A stretch of DNA of 64,000 nucleotides from JACVRW01 sp963803085 (GTDB lineage: Bacteria > Actinomycetota > Thermoleophilia > Solirubrobacterales > Thermoleophilaceae). The stretch covers positions 1 through 64,000 of the forward strand of contig CAWDLE010000006.1 of assembly GCA_963803085.1 (NCBI GenBank). Reading direction: 5' to 3'. This document shows positions 1 through 8,449 of the stretch, in pieces (positions within the stretch are counted from its first letter, which is position 1; the number at the start of each line of letters is the position of its first letter). The position numbers and the translations under genes were made by a program. The notes beneath the pieces are model-generated. The model searched no databases, was not told where the DNA came from, and saw only the letters and a list, made by a program, of their open reading frames with translations.

Positions 1-208
1 AGAACTGCACCTTGCGCACCGCCTCCTTGATCTTGCCGATGATGATGTCGCCGAGCTCCTTGCCCTCGTCGGTCTTGAAGCCCTTCATCGCGGCGACCAC
101 TCCGGCCATGACGAGCGCGACGAGCAGGATCAATGCGACGTACTCGACGGTGCCCTGCCCGCGGGCGTTGAGGAGCGCGACGTGGATGCGGCCAAAGACG
201 CTGTGCAT
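1..208 (-). CDS. Flp-type (class III) pilin, partial
   Basis: Incomplete: the start is in the window and the 3' end lies beyond base 1, leaving 69 residues. A short polar leader ends in ARGQGTVEY and is followed by a hydrophobic helix (VALILLVALVMAGVVAAM) and a charged tail. A GQGxxEY box before a single helix is the prepilin-peptidase site of Flp/class III pilins, so the product is probably exported and assembled into a Tad-type pilus. GGGAGG sits 4 bases before the ATG, which supports this start. No tad genes are visible; they would lie to the left. Confidence 0.72.
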   Translation of the reverse strand, partial: MHSVFGRIHVALLNARGQGTVEYVALILLVALVMAGVVAAMKGFKTDEGKELGDIIIGKIKEAVRKVQF

Positions 209-299
209 GAGTCCTCCCGGTTGGTTGGACGGCATGCTCCGGCGGGTCGGCGCACGGCTCTAGACGCGACTGTCACAACGCCCTGACATCATCAGCGCC

Positions 300-2189
300 G
301 TGTGCGGGATCGGAGCAATCCTCGATCCGGCCGGCACGTCGGGCCAGCACGCGGCGGAGCGGATGGTCGAGGCGCTGCGCCACCGCGGTCCGGATGGCGA
401 CGCGCTGAGGCGCATCGGACCCCTCGCGCTGGCTCACACCCGGCTGGCCATCATCGACGTCGCAGGCGGCGACCAGCCGCTCGACTCCGAGGACGGCCGC
501 GTGACCGCGATCGTCAACGGCGAGATCTACAACCACGCTGAGCTGCGCAAGGAGCTCGAGGCTCGCGGCCATCGCTGGGCAACGAACTCGGACAGCGAGG
601 TGATCGTGCACGCTTACGAGGAGCACGGCCTCGATTGCGTGCGCCACCTCAACGGCATCTTCGCGTTCGCGCTGTGGGACGACCGCGAGAAGCGGCTCGT
701 CGCAGCCCGGGACGCCTTCGGCGTGAAGCCCCTGTACTGGTGGAGCGACGGCCGGCGCGTGGCACTCGCGTCCGAGATCGGCGCGCTGCTCGCGGCCGGA
801 CTGGTCGAGCCGCGCGTCGATCGCACCGCGCTCGACCACTACCTCGCCTGCCGCTTCGTGCCCTCGCCGCGCACGCTGTTCGAGGGCGTGAGCAAGCTGC
901 CGCCGGCGTCGCTCCTCGTGGTCCAGGAGAACGGAAGCCCGCGCGTGACCAGCTGGCGCGAGGCCCCCGGGTCCACCTTCGACACGACGGACGACGACGA
1001 GCTCGCCGCTCAGCTCGCCGAGCGCTTCACCGATGCGGTCGAACGCCAGATGATGTCCGACGTGCCTTACGGCGCCTTCCTCTCCGGCGGCGTCGACAGC
1101 GCGGGTGTGGTGGCAGCCATGAAGCTGCGCGCCGAGGCAGCGCCCACAACCTTCACGATCGGCTTTCCGGGCCACGGCGACGTGGTGGACGAACGCAGGC
1201 TCGCGGCCGAGTCCGCCCGCATCATCGGCACCGAGCACCACGAGACCGAGACGCGCGAGACCGACTTCCTCAGCGAGCTGGCGCGCACGATGCCGCGCCT
1301 GGAGGAGCCCTGCGGCATCCCGAGCGCCCCGGCGCTGCTCCAGCTGTCGCGATTCGCCGCGGAGCACGTGAAGGTGGTGCTCGCTGGCCAGGGTGCGGAC
1401 GAGCCCCACGGCGGCTACGGGCGCCACCAGGCCGCGGCACTGCTGCGGCCGCTGCGGCTCGTGCCCACCGCGGCGGCGTCGCCCGCCGCCCGGCTCGCTC
1501 GAGCGCTCCCGCGCGCGGCGAGCGCGCGCCGGCTCGCGCACGTGCTGGGCGGTCGCGGCGACGAGGAGCGGCTGCTGCGCCTCGTGGAGATCACCGACGC
1601 CGAGGCGCGCACCGCGCTGGTCGGCCGCGGCGCCGGGCAGGTCGGCGAGGCCGAGCACGAGCGCCTCACCACAGCCCGCGAGATCCTCGGCGAGGTGAGC
1701 GATCGCGGCCTGCTCGAGCAGGCGCTCCACCTCGACACGCACATGTTCCTGCCCGACGGGATCCTGCTCTGCAACGACAAGATGTCGATGGCGGCCGGTC
1801 TCGAGCTGCGTGTGCCGTTCCTGGACCTCGAGCTGATGCGCTTCGTGGAACGCATTCCCATCACCCGCAGGCTGCGCCCGCGCCAGCCGAAGCGCCTCCA
1901 CAAGCGAGCCATGTCGAGGCTGCTCCCGCCCGAGATCGTGAACCGCACAAAGCACGGCTTCGCCACTCCCTATGACGACTGGCTGCGCGCATCGCTGGGG
2001 CGCGAGGTCGAGCGGCGCTACGCGCCCGGCTCCGCTCTCGCCGATCTGATCGATCCGGCGGCGGCGGCCCGCCTTGTGGACGAGCACCGCCGCGGCCGGG
2101 CGGACCACAAGGCCGTTCTCTACTGCCTGCTCGAGCTGTCCGAGTGGCACGGAGCATTCGTCGAGGCGCGGGAGCCGCTGGCCGCGTGA
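300..2189 (+). CDS. asnB: Asparagine synthetase, glutamine-hydrolysing
   Basis: Converts aspartate, ATP and glutamine to asparagine in the cytosol. The GTG start puts Cys2 (MCGIGAIL) at the N-terminus, as the class II glutaminase nucleophile requires, so the start is firm. The glutaminase half carries NGEIYNHAELR; the synthetase half has the ATP-pyrophosphatase loop SGGVDS at residues 262-267. The 629-residue length is normal for the family. Its stop overlaps the next gene by 4 bases (GTGA), so it leads a run with a glycosyltransferase. In such a setting AsnB homologues sometimes amidate an envelope glycan or peptide rather than supply free asparagine; that is inference. Confidence 0.95.
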   Translation: MCGIGAILDPAGTSGQHAAERMVEALRHRGPDGDALRRIGPLALAHTRLAIIDVAGGDQPLDSEDGRVTAIVNGEIYNHAELRKELEARGHRWATNSDSEVIVHAYEEHGLDCVRHLNGIFAFALWDDREKRLVAARDAFGVKPLYWWSDGRRVALASEIGALLAAGLVEPRVDRTALDHYLACRFVPSPRTLFEGVSKLPPASLLVVQENGSPRVTSWREAPGSTFDTTDDDELAAQLAERFTDAVERQMMSDVPYGAFLSGGVDSAGVVAAMKLRAEAAPTTFTIGFPGHGDVVDERRLAAESARIIGTEHHETETRETDFLSELARTMPRLEEPCGIPSAPALLQLSRFAAEHVKVVLAGQGADEPHGGYGRHQAAALLRPLRLVPTAAASPAARLARALPRAASARRLAHVLGGRGDEERLLRLVEITDAEARTALVGRGAGQVGEAEHERLTTAREILGEVSDRGLLEQALHLDTHMFLPDGILLCNDKMSMAAGLELRVPFLDLELMRFVERIPITRRLRPRQPKRLHKRAMSRLLPPEIVNRTKHGFATPYDDWLRASLGREVERRYAPGSALADLIDPAAAARLVDEHRRGRADHKAVLYCLLELSEWHGAFVEAREPLAA

Positions 2190-3175
2190 AGAAGCGCCTC
2201 CTTTACGTACACAGCCGCAAGGCGAGCTTCATCGCGATCGACCGCGAAATCCTCGCCGAGCGCTACGAGGTCGAGGACCTCTACCAGCCCGGCCGCGTGC
2301 CGAACCCGCTGCGCGTGGTCCGGGGCGTGCTGCGCGCGGACGTGGTCTTCGGCTGGTTCGCCTCGTGGCACACGTTCTTTCCGATCACGCTGGCGTGGCT
2401 GCTGCGAAAGCCCTCGGTTCTGATCATCGGCGGCTTCGACACGGCGAACATGCCCGACATCGGCTTCGGCTACCAGCAGGGAGGCCTCCGCCGGCATGCG
2501 AGCCGCTGGATCATGCGCCGGGCCACGCGGCTCGCGACCCACTCCGAGTACACGCTCCAGGAGATCGAGCGCAACACCCCGATCCCGCCGGCCCGCGTGC
2601 GCGTCCTCCACCTCGGAGTGCCCGACCCCTTCGGCGAGGCGCCGCCGGTCAAGGAGCGCGAGGCGCTGACCGTGGGCGCGATCGACCACACCACGCTCGT
2701 GCAGAAGGGCCAGCTGCCGTTCGTGGAGGCCGCGAAGGAACTGCCGGACGTGCGCTTCACGTTCGCGGGCAAATGGCTCGACGACTCCGTCGAGCAGTTG
2801 CGCGCCCGTGCCGGCGAGAACGTGGAGTTCACCGGCTGGCTCTCGGACGAGGACCTGCACGCGGCCTACCGGCGCGCGGCCGTGTACGTGCAGGCATCAC
2901 GCCACGAGGGCTTCGGCCTTGCCGTGGCCGAGGCGATGCTCGCGGGCTGCGTGCCGGTGGTGATGAACGTGACGGCGATGCCCGAGGTGGTGGGCGACGC
3001 CGGCGTGCTGATCGAGTCACAGGAGCCGGAGGAGGTGGCGGCAGGGGTGCGCCGCGCGCTCGACCTCGGGCCCGACGCGGCGCGCCGCGCCCGCGAACGC
3101 ATCCTGACGGCGTTCCCCATGGAGCGCCGCCGAGAGGGCATCCTGCGGGTGGTGGAAGATGCGCTCGATGGCTGA
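2186..3175 (+). CDS. GT-B glycosyltransferase, GT4-like
   Basis: A 329-residue sugar transferase that probably uses a nucleotide sugar at the cytoplasmic membrane face. The C-terminal half carries the GT4 donor-site signature SRHEGFGLAVAEAMLAGCVP (E-x7-E). The N-terminal half shows an acceptor Rossmann domain with WLLRKPSVLIIGGFD. The GTG start at 2186 forms a GTGA overlap with asnB and gives the expected first strand VKKRLLYVHSRK; an in-frame upstream start would run into asnB. Acceptor and donor cannot be told from sequence. Linked to asnB and two small genes by overlaps, so one transcript is likely. Confidence 0.85.
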   Translation: MKKRLLYVHSRKASFIAIDREILAERYEVEDLYQPGRVPNPLRVVRGVLRADVVFGWFASWHTFFPITLAWLLRKPSVLIIGGFDTANMPDIGFGYQQGGLRRHASRWIMRRATRLATHSEYTLQEIERNTPIPPARVRVLHLGVPDPFGEAPPVKEREALTVGAIDHTTLVQKGQLPFVEAAKELPDVRFTFAGKWLDDSVEQLRARAGENVEFTGWLSDEDLHAAYRRAAVYVQASRHEGFGLAVAEAMLAGCVPVVMNVTAMPEVVGDAGVLIESQEPEEVAAGVRRALDLGPDAARRARERILTAFPMERRREGILRVVEDALDG

Positions 3176-3368
3176 GCTACGCATGTGGCGCGACCTGCGC
3201 CGCAAACGGCGCGAGCGCGAGGCGATGCTGCTCGACCTCGGCGCGCTCGTCTACGAGCTGCACCGGCTCGGACGGCGCGCGCCCGAACTGCTTCAGGAGA
3301 AGGCGGTCGAGCTCGGCAAGGTGGACCAGGACGTCCGGGCGCTCGAGGACGCGCTTGAGGGTCGGTGA
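3168..3368 (+). CDS. Small basic helical protein, unknown function
   Basis: A 66-residue protein, very rich in Arg, Glu and Leu and probably all helix, perhaps a short coiled coil. ATGGCTGA overlaps the end of the glycosyltransferase gene, and its own stop overlaps the next gene by 4 bases, so it sits tightly coupled between two real genes, the main reason to call it. I do not recognise the family. A start nine bases earlier (ATG at 3159) is possible. Confidence 0.6.
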   Translation: MAELRMWRDLRRKRREREAMLLDLGALVYELHRLGRRAPELLQEKAVELGKVDQDVRALEDALEGR

Positions 3369-4000
3369 CCGAGGCCAACTGCACAAACTGCGGCGAGCCC
3401 GTCGACCGCCGCCAGCTCGTGTGCCTCAACTGCGGGGCGCGGGTGGCGCTCCGGGAGCCAACGCCGTGGGCGCGCGAGCCGGTCACGATCCTCGCGGCGG
3501 TGCTGCTGGTGGTGATCGTGATCGGCGCTGGCCTGTTCGGGTTTGCGATCTCGGAGCTGACGAGCGACGACGGCGACGCGCCCACGCGGGCGGCGGCGCA
3601 GAGCACGACGCGCGAGCCCGCAGGCGAGGCCCCGGCGGTCGTCTCCGGCGGAGAGCAGCCGGCGCGGACCGCCGAGGAGCCTCAACCCTCAAGGGGGTCT
3701 GACCCCCTTGAGGGTTCGGGTGCCGACCGCGTTCCCGGCTGGCCGGAGGGCCTCAGCGCGCACACGGTCGTGCTCGTGACCTCCAGCGACCATGCGGCCG
3801 CCCTCAACGTGGCGAAGCAGGCCCGGTCCAGTGGGCTCGAGGCCGGCCTCATCCGCTCAGAGCCGTTCGACCTCGGCAGCGGCCTCTGGATCGTCTACTC
3901 GGGGCAGTTCACCACGCCCGAGGGCGCCGAGCGGCAGGCCGCGCAGCTCGCCGAGCGCTACCCCGGCGCGTACCCGCAGCGCGTTCAGAGGTCCCAGTAG
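3365..4000 (+). CDS. Zinc-ribbon membrane protein with SPOR-like C-terminus
   Basis: 211 residues. A cytosolic zinc ribbon (NCTNCGEP and CLNCGARV, two CxxC pairs) is followed by one transmembrane helix near residues 41-63 (ILAAVLLVVIVIGAGLFGF), an acidic/Pro-rich linker, and a C-terminal domain of about 80 residues (WPEGLSAHTVVLVTSSDHAA to YPQRVQRSQ) with the pattern of SPOR peptidoglycan-binding repeats. The layout suggests an envelope protein that senses or binds cell wall. The linker is interrupted in frame by a 33-base palindromic repeat coding QPSRGSDPLEG. Translationally coupled to the preceding gene by GTGA. The SPOR call rests on pattern only. Confidence 0.7.
   Translation: MTEANCTNCGEPVDRRQLVCLNCGARVALREPTPWAREPVTILAAVLLVVIVIGAGLFGFAISELTSDDGDAPTRAAAQSTTREPAGEAPAVVSGGEQPARTAEEPQPSRGSDPLEGSGADRVPGWPEGLSAHTVVLVTSSDHAAALNVAKQARSSGLEAGLIRSEPFDLGSGLWIVYSGQFTTPEGAERQAAQLAERYPGAYPQRVQRSQ
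3684..3716. repeat. Palindromic repeat copy 1 (inside a CDS)
   Basis: Perfect inverted repeat with 16-base arms around one T: AACCCTCAAGGGGGTC / T / GACCCCCTTGAGGGTT. Two near-identical copies occur at 19341-19373 and 20251-20281. This copy has one extra G:C pair per arm, making it 33 bases (11 codons), so the host reading frame stays open. Confidence 0.93.
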
Positions 4001-4986
4001 CGGCCCAGCACCTCGGCGGCGTCGTCCGCCAGCGGGTGGCGCGCGACCTCCGGCTGCCGCGGCCCGCGGTCCAGAGCCGCCATCGTCTCCGCGACCGAGT
4101 CCGCCAGGGCTTGCAGGTCGTAGCCGCCCTCGAGCACGGCGCCGACGGGCGCGCCGAGCTCCTCGCCCAGCGCGCGCATGCGGTTCGACATGCTCGCGAA
4201 CGACGCGGTGTCGAGCATGAGCCCGCCGAGGGGGTCGTCGCGGTGGGCGTCGTAGCCCGCCGAGATCAGGATCAGGTCGGGCCGGAACTGGCGCGCGACC
4301 GGCATCACGATGTGCTCGATCAGTGAGAGGAAGGCCGCCTCACCGGTACCACCCGGCACGGGCAGGTTGATCGAGTAGCCCTCCCCCGCACCCTCGCCGA
4401 CGTCGTCGAGCGGCCCCGTCCCGGGCCAGAACGGGAACTGGTGGATGCTCACGAAGAGGACGTCGCGGGAGTCGTGGAAGATCGCGTTGGTTCCATTGCC
4501 GTGGTGCACGTCCCAGTCGAGCACCAGCACCCGCTCGGCACCGAGCGAGTCGAGCGCGTGGCGCGATGCCACGGCCACGTTCGCGAACAGGCAGAAGCCG
4601 AGCGCCCTCGCCCACTCGGCGTGGTGCCCCGGCGGCCGCAGCGCCGAGAAGCCCGTGCGCTCGCCTCCGCCGAGCAGCGCCTCGGCGAGCGCGCACGCCC
4701 CACCTGCGGCCCGCAGGGCGGCCTCGTAGCTGCCGGGGCTCGTGGGTGTGTCCAGGTCGAACGCCTCGCCGCGCGCGCTCATGTCGCGCACGCGCGCCAC
4801 GTACTCGGCCGGGTGCACGCGCAGCAGCTGCTCCTCCGTCGCCGCGGGCGCCTCGCGCGGCTCCCACCCGAGCCACTCACGGCTCTCGAGCTCGGCCTCA
4901 ATCGCGCGGATCCTGTCGGCGCGCTCCGGGTGGCCGTGGCCGGTGTCGTGCTCGAGCGAGGCCGGGTGGCGGAAGAACGGCGGCAT
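3985..4986 (-). CDS. Histone-deacetylase-family amidohydrolase
   Basis: A 333-residue zinc hydrolase of the arginase/deacetylase fold, as in AcuC or acetylpolyamine amidohydrolases. Family residues are in place: the His pair in RPPGHHAEWA, the metal ligands of DWDVHHGNGT, and the last ligand in SAGYDAHRDDPLGG. Length is typical for the single-domain bacterial group. ATG at 4986 starts the conserved MPPFFRHPASLEHDTGHGHP segment. The substrate (acetyl-lysine, acetylpolyamine or other) cannot be told. Divergent from nadB across 26 bases; its 3' end overlaps the SPOR-like gene by 16 bases. Confidence 0.9.
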   Translation of the reverse strand: MPPFFRHPASLEHDTGHGHPERADRIRAIEAELESREWLGWEPREAPAATEEQLLRVHPAEYVARVRDMSARGEAFDLDTPTSPGSYEAALRAAGGACALAEALLGGGERTGFSALRPPGHHAEWARALGFCLFANVAVASRHALDSLGAERVLVLDWDVHHGNGTNAIFHDSRDVLFVSIHQFPFWPGTGPLDDVGEGAGEGYSINLPVPGGTGEAAFLSLIEHIVMPVARQFRPDLILISAGYDAHRDDPLGGLMLDTASFASMSNRMRALGEELGAPVGAVLEGGYDLQALADSVAETMAALDRGPRQPEVARHPLADDAAEVLGRYWDL

Positions 4987-4993
4987 CCGCGCC

Positions 4994-5004
4994 GGTACGG
5001 TACC
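4994..5004. promoter_or_regulatory. Symmetric bidirectional promoter, deacetylase/nadB
   Basis: The 26-base gap between two divergent genes contains the perfect palindrome GGTACGGTACC. Read on each strand it yields a -10-like hexamer (TACGGT on +, TACCGT on -), each exactly 11 bases before its start codon (GTG 5013, ATG 4986). A shared bidirectional promoter is the simplest reading. Confidence 0.5.
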
Positions 5005-5012
5005 TGCGCGCC

Positions 5013-6474
5013 GTGAACGAGCCTCTCCGCACCGACGTCGCAGTTGTTGGCGCCGGCGCCGCCGGCCTGTACGCGGCGCTCGTGGCCGCGGACCAGGGGG
5101 CAACGCGTCGCGCTCGTCAGCCGCTCGCCGCTCGCGCAGACCGCGAGCTTCTGGGCGCAGGGCGGGATCGCCGCCGCGCTCGCTCCGGACGACTCTCCCG
5201 CGCAACACGCCGCCGACACGCTCGCCGCCGGCCGCGAGGCCGCACGAGAGAGCGCGGTGCGGGTGCTGTGCGAGGAGTCGCCCGACCGCGTGCGCCACCT
5301 TCAGGAGCTCGGCGTTCAGTTCGACGCCGACCGCGGCGGGAACCTCGCGCTCGGCCTCGAGGGCGGCCACTCGCGGCGCAGGATCGTCCACGCCGGCGGC
5401 GCCGCCACCGGGCGGCGAATCACGCGCGCGCTCTCGGCGCTCGCAGCCACGCACGAGCGCGTGGAGGTGCTGGAGCCGCTGGCGGCGACCGCAATCGCCA
5501 CGGACGACGGCCGGGCCACCGGCCTCGCCCTCCGGTCGCGCGACGGCGCGCCGCGCACCGTCTCGTCCCGCGCGGTGATCCTCGCCACCGGCGGCATGGC
5601 CGCCCTCTGGCAGCGCACGACGAACCCCCGCGGCGCGGTGGGATCCGGGCTCAGCCTCGCCAGCGCGGCCGGCGCCGAGCTGGCCGACCTCGAGTTCATG
5701 CAGTTCCACCCCACGGCGCTGCGGCTCGACGGCCCGCGCGACGGCTTCCTGGTGACCGAGGCGGTGCGCGGCGAGGGCGCGCTCCTCGTCGACTCCCAGG
5801 GCGAGCGCTTCGTGGACGAGCTGGCGCCACGCGACGAGGTTGCGCTCGCCATCCACACGGAGCTCGAGCGGACCGGCGAGCCCTCGGTGTGGCTCGACAT
5901 GCGAGCCGTGGACGTGGAGCGCTTCCCCAACATCGCGGCCGCGCTCGCGGAGGTCGGTCTCGACCCGCGGCGCCACCTGCTCCCGGTGGCGCCCGCCGCG
6001 CACTACACGATGGGCGGAATCGCCACCGACCTCGAGGGGCGCTCGTCGCTGGCCGGGCTGTACGCCGTCGGCGAGTGCGCGTGCACGGGCCTGCACGGGG
6101 CGAACCGCCTCGCCTCGAACTCGCTCGCCGAATGCCTCGTGTTCGGGCGCCGCGCTGCCCTGGCCGCGACCGGCGAGCCGGTCTCGGGCGGCGCGGCGAG
6201 GCCCGTGGAGCCCGCGGCCGCCCCGAAGCCGAGCGAGGACACGCGCGCCGCCCTCTGGCGCCATGCAGGGCTGCGCCGCGACAGCGCCGGATTGGCCGAG
6301 CTGCTCGAGGATCCCTACCCGCTCGCGAGGATGATCGGCGCCGCCTGTCTCGCCCGCGAGGAGAGCCGCGGCGCCCACCAGCGCAGCGACCACCCCGACA
6401 CCGATAGCTCGCTCGACCTGATGCATACGCTGGTGGAGGACGACGCCGCACCCAGGTTCGAGCGATGGCAGTGA
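5013..6474 (+). CDS. nadB: L-aspartate oxidase, frameshifted in this sequence
   Basis: FAD enzyme that oxidises aspartate to iminoaspartate, first step of de novo NAD synthesis. The FAD-binding N-terminus (VAVVGAGAAGLYAALVAADQ) starts at GTG 5013 in one frame; everything after residue 29 is in the next frame. Deleting one G from the G5 run at 5096-5100 restores AADQGQRVALVSRSPLAQT. Downstream the family motifs are intact: QGGIAAAL, GGHSRRRIVHAGG, EFMQFHPTA, HYTMGGI, and the C-terminal ESRGAHQRSDHP. About 486 residues when corrected. No nadA or nadC is in the window. The frameshift is more likely a sequence error than decay. Confidence 0.9.
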
Positions 6475-6953
6475 GCACCCACACCCTCTTTCGCGAGGCC
6501 ATGACCCACCTGGCCTCCGGCGTCGCCGTGATCACGGCGCGCCGGCCGGACGGGGCGCCGTGCGGCATCGCCGCCACGTCGCTCACCTCCTACAGCGCCT
6601 ACCCGCCGTCCCTACTCGTCTCCGTGTGGCACGAGTCGCGCTGCCACGACGCGCTCGCCGCCAGCGAGCGCTTCGGAGTGCACCTGCTGAAGAGCGACGA
6701 GGTTGCGCTCGCGCAGCGGTTCGCCAACCGCGAGCTCGAGGACAAGTTCGAGGGGCTCGACTGGCGCTGGGACGAGGACGTGCCCGAGCTGGCGGGAACA
6801 CTCGCCTACCTCCGCTGCGCCCGCGCGGAGAACTTCGTGAAGTACGACCACACCGTCCTGATCGGCGACCTCGAGGGAGGCCGCGTCGAGCACGGCGAGC
6901 CGCTCGTCTACGCGCGCCGGCGGATGGACTGGCTCATGCAGCCGATGCAGTAG
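6465..6953 (+). CDS. Flavin-reductase-domain protein
   Basis: 162 residues forming one FMN-binding split barrel of the flavin reductase family (HpaC/RutF-like). Family-like segments are SGVAVITARRPDG, GIAATSLTSYSAYPPSLLVS and RFGVHLLKSDE. Such proteins reduce FMN or FAD with NAD(P)H and pass it to a partner monooxygenase. The start overlaps the nadB 3' end by 10 bases, so it may be co-transcribed. Its 3' end overlaps the convergent R2lox gene by 20 bases. No partner flavin monooxygenase is adjacent. Confidence 0.85.
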   Translation: MAVSTHTLFREAMTHLASGVAVITARRPDGAPCGIAATSLTSYSAYPPSLLVSVWHESRCHDALAASERFGVHLLKSDEVALAQRFANRELEDKFEGLDWRWDEDVPELAGTLAYLRCARAENFVKYDHTVLIGDLEGGRVEHGEPLVYARRRMDWLMQPMQ

Positions 6954-7842
6954 ATAGCGCGATCCCGATCACCTTGAGGCGGCGGGTGAGCGCGCTGTAG
7001 GCGAACTCGGCCTGCTCCTGCGCGGTGTAGCCGAAGAACTCGTAGTCGTCGCCGAGCTCGTAGCCCTTTGGCACGAGCACGCCGGCGGCGAGCGGCAAGA
7101 GCTCGTTGAGTGTCTCCTGCACGCGCGCCCGGTAGCGCTCCTCGGCGCACTTCTGCTGGAGGAACCAGGTGCCGTAGGCCACGTGCCGGTGCTCGTCGCG
7201 GGCGATGTTCGCGAAGCCCTCGGCGAACCCGGGCAGCAGGTCGTTGCTCTCGTAGTAATCGAGCATGAAGTGCTGGCCCGTGAGCGCCAGCGTCCCCTCG
7301 ATGACCATGTGGTAGTTGGTGATGAAGGCGACCTTCGCGTCCATGTCGCTCGGGTCGGCGATCAGGCGGTTGCCCATCTGCACCAGGCGCTCGTCGAACA
7401 GCTCGACGAAGGCGTCGGTCACGTCGGAGCGCGACGCGGCGAGCCGCTCCTGGATGCCGCCCTCGATGCCGGCCACCTCTCGGAACCAGCGGTCGAAGAA
7501 CTGCATGTGGCGCGCCTCGTCGACCTGCTGGGTCGTGAGGAACGCCTCCTCCTGCTCGTCCTCGTAGGCCATCACGAGCCCGGAGAACTGGGTGGTCACT
7601 CGCTCCTCGCCGACGAAGAACGAGCTAAGGCCCCAGAGATGCTCCTCCTTGTCCTCGTCGCTGAGCTCAGCCCACTGCTCCTTGTCGCGCTCGAGGTCGA
7701 TCGCCTGCGACTGCCACTGCTGCCGCTCCCAGAGCTCGTAGAGCTGCTGCGGGTTCATGAGCTGGAGCGTGCGGTTGAGGTACGCGTCGTCGGTGATCGT
7801 GGCGACGTCGCCCTGGCTGGTCAGGTCGAGGAGAGAGGCCAT
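6934..7842 (-). CDS. R2-like ligand-binding oxidase (R2lox), Mn/Fe
   Basis: A 302-residue ferritin-like four-helix protein of the ribonucleotide-reductase R2 superfamily. The six metal ligands are E79, E109, H112, E182, E217 and H220 (motifs VGEERVTTQ, VDEARHMQFF, NYHMVIEGT, ARDEHRHVAYGT). V82, three residues after the first Glu, and Y177, five before the fourth ligand, match the Val and Tyr that form the ether cross-link in known R2lox proteins, so this is R2lox rather than a class I RNR subunit. No RNR large subunit is nearby. The physiological substrate of R2lox is unknown. TACGAT ends 6 bases before the ATG and there is no Shine-Dalgarno. Confidence 0.88.
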   Translation of the reverse strand: MASLLDLTSQGDVATITDDAYLNRTLQLMNPQQLYELWERQQWQSQAIDLERDKEQWAELSDEDKEEHLWGLSSFFVGEERVTTQFSGLVMAYEDEQEEAFLTTQQVDEARHMQFFDRWFREVAGIEGGIQERLAASRSDVTDAFVELFDERLVQMGNRLIADPSDMDAKVAFITNYHMVIEGTLALTGQHFMLDYYESNDLLPGFAEGFANIARDEHRHVAYGTWFLQQKCAEERYRARVQETLNELLPLAAGVLVPKGYELGDDYEFFGYTAQEQAEFAYSALTRRLKVIGIALSTASAA

Positions 7843-7997
7843 GTGCGGATCGTAGTTTGCGAGCGCTTCCCGCGGGGGAAAGGCAAAAGAGCTGACCGAG
7901 TGTTCAGCGGCTTAACACCAAGTTAATACAACGCACGTTGCGGGGTTGAGGGATTTTTCCAGTGCGGCAAGGCCGCTTGCACAGGGGGTAATGGAGC
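7843..7997. promoter_or_regulatory. Divergent control region, R2lox and zinc protein
   Basis: A 155-base gap less GC-rich than its surroundings. It contains TACGAT at 7849-7854, 6 bases before the R2lox ATG on the minus strand; the dyad CAACG-CA-CGTTG at 7929-7940; and a GCGGC-AAG-GCCGC hairpin at 7964-7976 ahead of the plus-strand gene. The dyad is a candidate operator. Confidence 0.45.
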
Positions 7998-8423
7998 ATG
8001 TACCAGTTCAGTCGCTCGATCTTTCGAGACCTGGCGCCCGAGGTAGTTCCCTGCCGAGGTGAGGACGTGTGCGAGACACGCATGCGCTTCCTGCGCGCCT
8101 GCGAGATGTCCATGGAGCGACTTGCCATGGATCGGCACTACTTCGCGAAGCCGGTGCGCACGCTGTTCAACGATGTGCGGCACTTCTTCCCGATCGGGGA
8201 GCAGCTGCGGGTCTACCGGGTGTGCGAGCGTGAGATGACGCTGGCGACCGAGTTCGTCGACAGCCAGCTGCGCACGGGCATGACGTTCGACGGCAGCCCG
8301 GTGTGCTGCCACGCCAGCACACGCCGGGGCACGGCATGCGCGCGGGTTCCGCTGCCGGGGAGCAAGTACTGCCCGTCGCACAAGCACCTCGACGAAGAGT
8401 TCGAGGTCGCTGCCGCCGCTTGA
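7998..8423 (+). CDS. Conserved-looking unknown with C-terminal Cys/His zinc motif
   Basis: 141 residues. The N-terminal 100 residues are mixed helical with scattered Cys and no family I can name. The C-terminus has a compact metal-binding pattern, CCHASTRRGTACARVPLP then GSKYCPSHKHL (C103/C104, C114, C125, H128), resembling a short zinc module found at the ends of many bacterial proteins of unknown role. The ATG at 7998 is the first in frame after the control region. Cytosolic, no signal peptide. Divergent from R2lox, so the two may share regulation. Confidence 0.7.
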   Translation: MYQFSRSIFRDLAPEVVPCRGEDVCETRMRFLRACEMSMERLAMDRHYFAKPVRTLFNDVRHFFPIGEQLRVYRVCEREMTLATEFVDSQLRTGMTFDGSPVCCHASTRRGTACARVPLPGSKYCPSHKHLDEEFEVAAAA

Positions 8424-8436
8424 CGTCCTGAACGCT

Positions 8437-8442
8437 TAGCGT
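8437..8442 (+). promoter_or_regulatory. -10-like hexamer TAGCGT, leaderless start of hyuA
   Basis: TAGCGT ends 7 bases before the GTG of hyuA, where a -10 box would place the first transcribed base at the start codon. The same spacing recurs at many genes in the window. Confidence 0.5.
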
Positions 8443-8449
8443 CCACCCC

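Noticed and set aside
273..2150. Long open frame on the minus strand across asnB (625 codons)
   Set aside because: It is the antisense shadow of a clear asnB in GC-rich DNA; no domain, no start signal.
3985..6426. 813-codon minus-strand frame that appears to fuse another domain to the deacetylase
   Set aside because: The upstream 480 codons are antisense to nadB; the family N-terminus begins at 4986.
6934..7842. Class I ribonucleotide reductase beta subunit
   Set aside because: The Val/Tyr cross-link residues, 302-residue length and lack of a large subunit fit R2lox instead.
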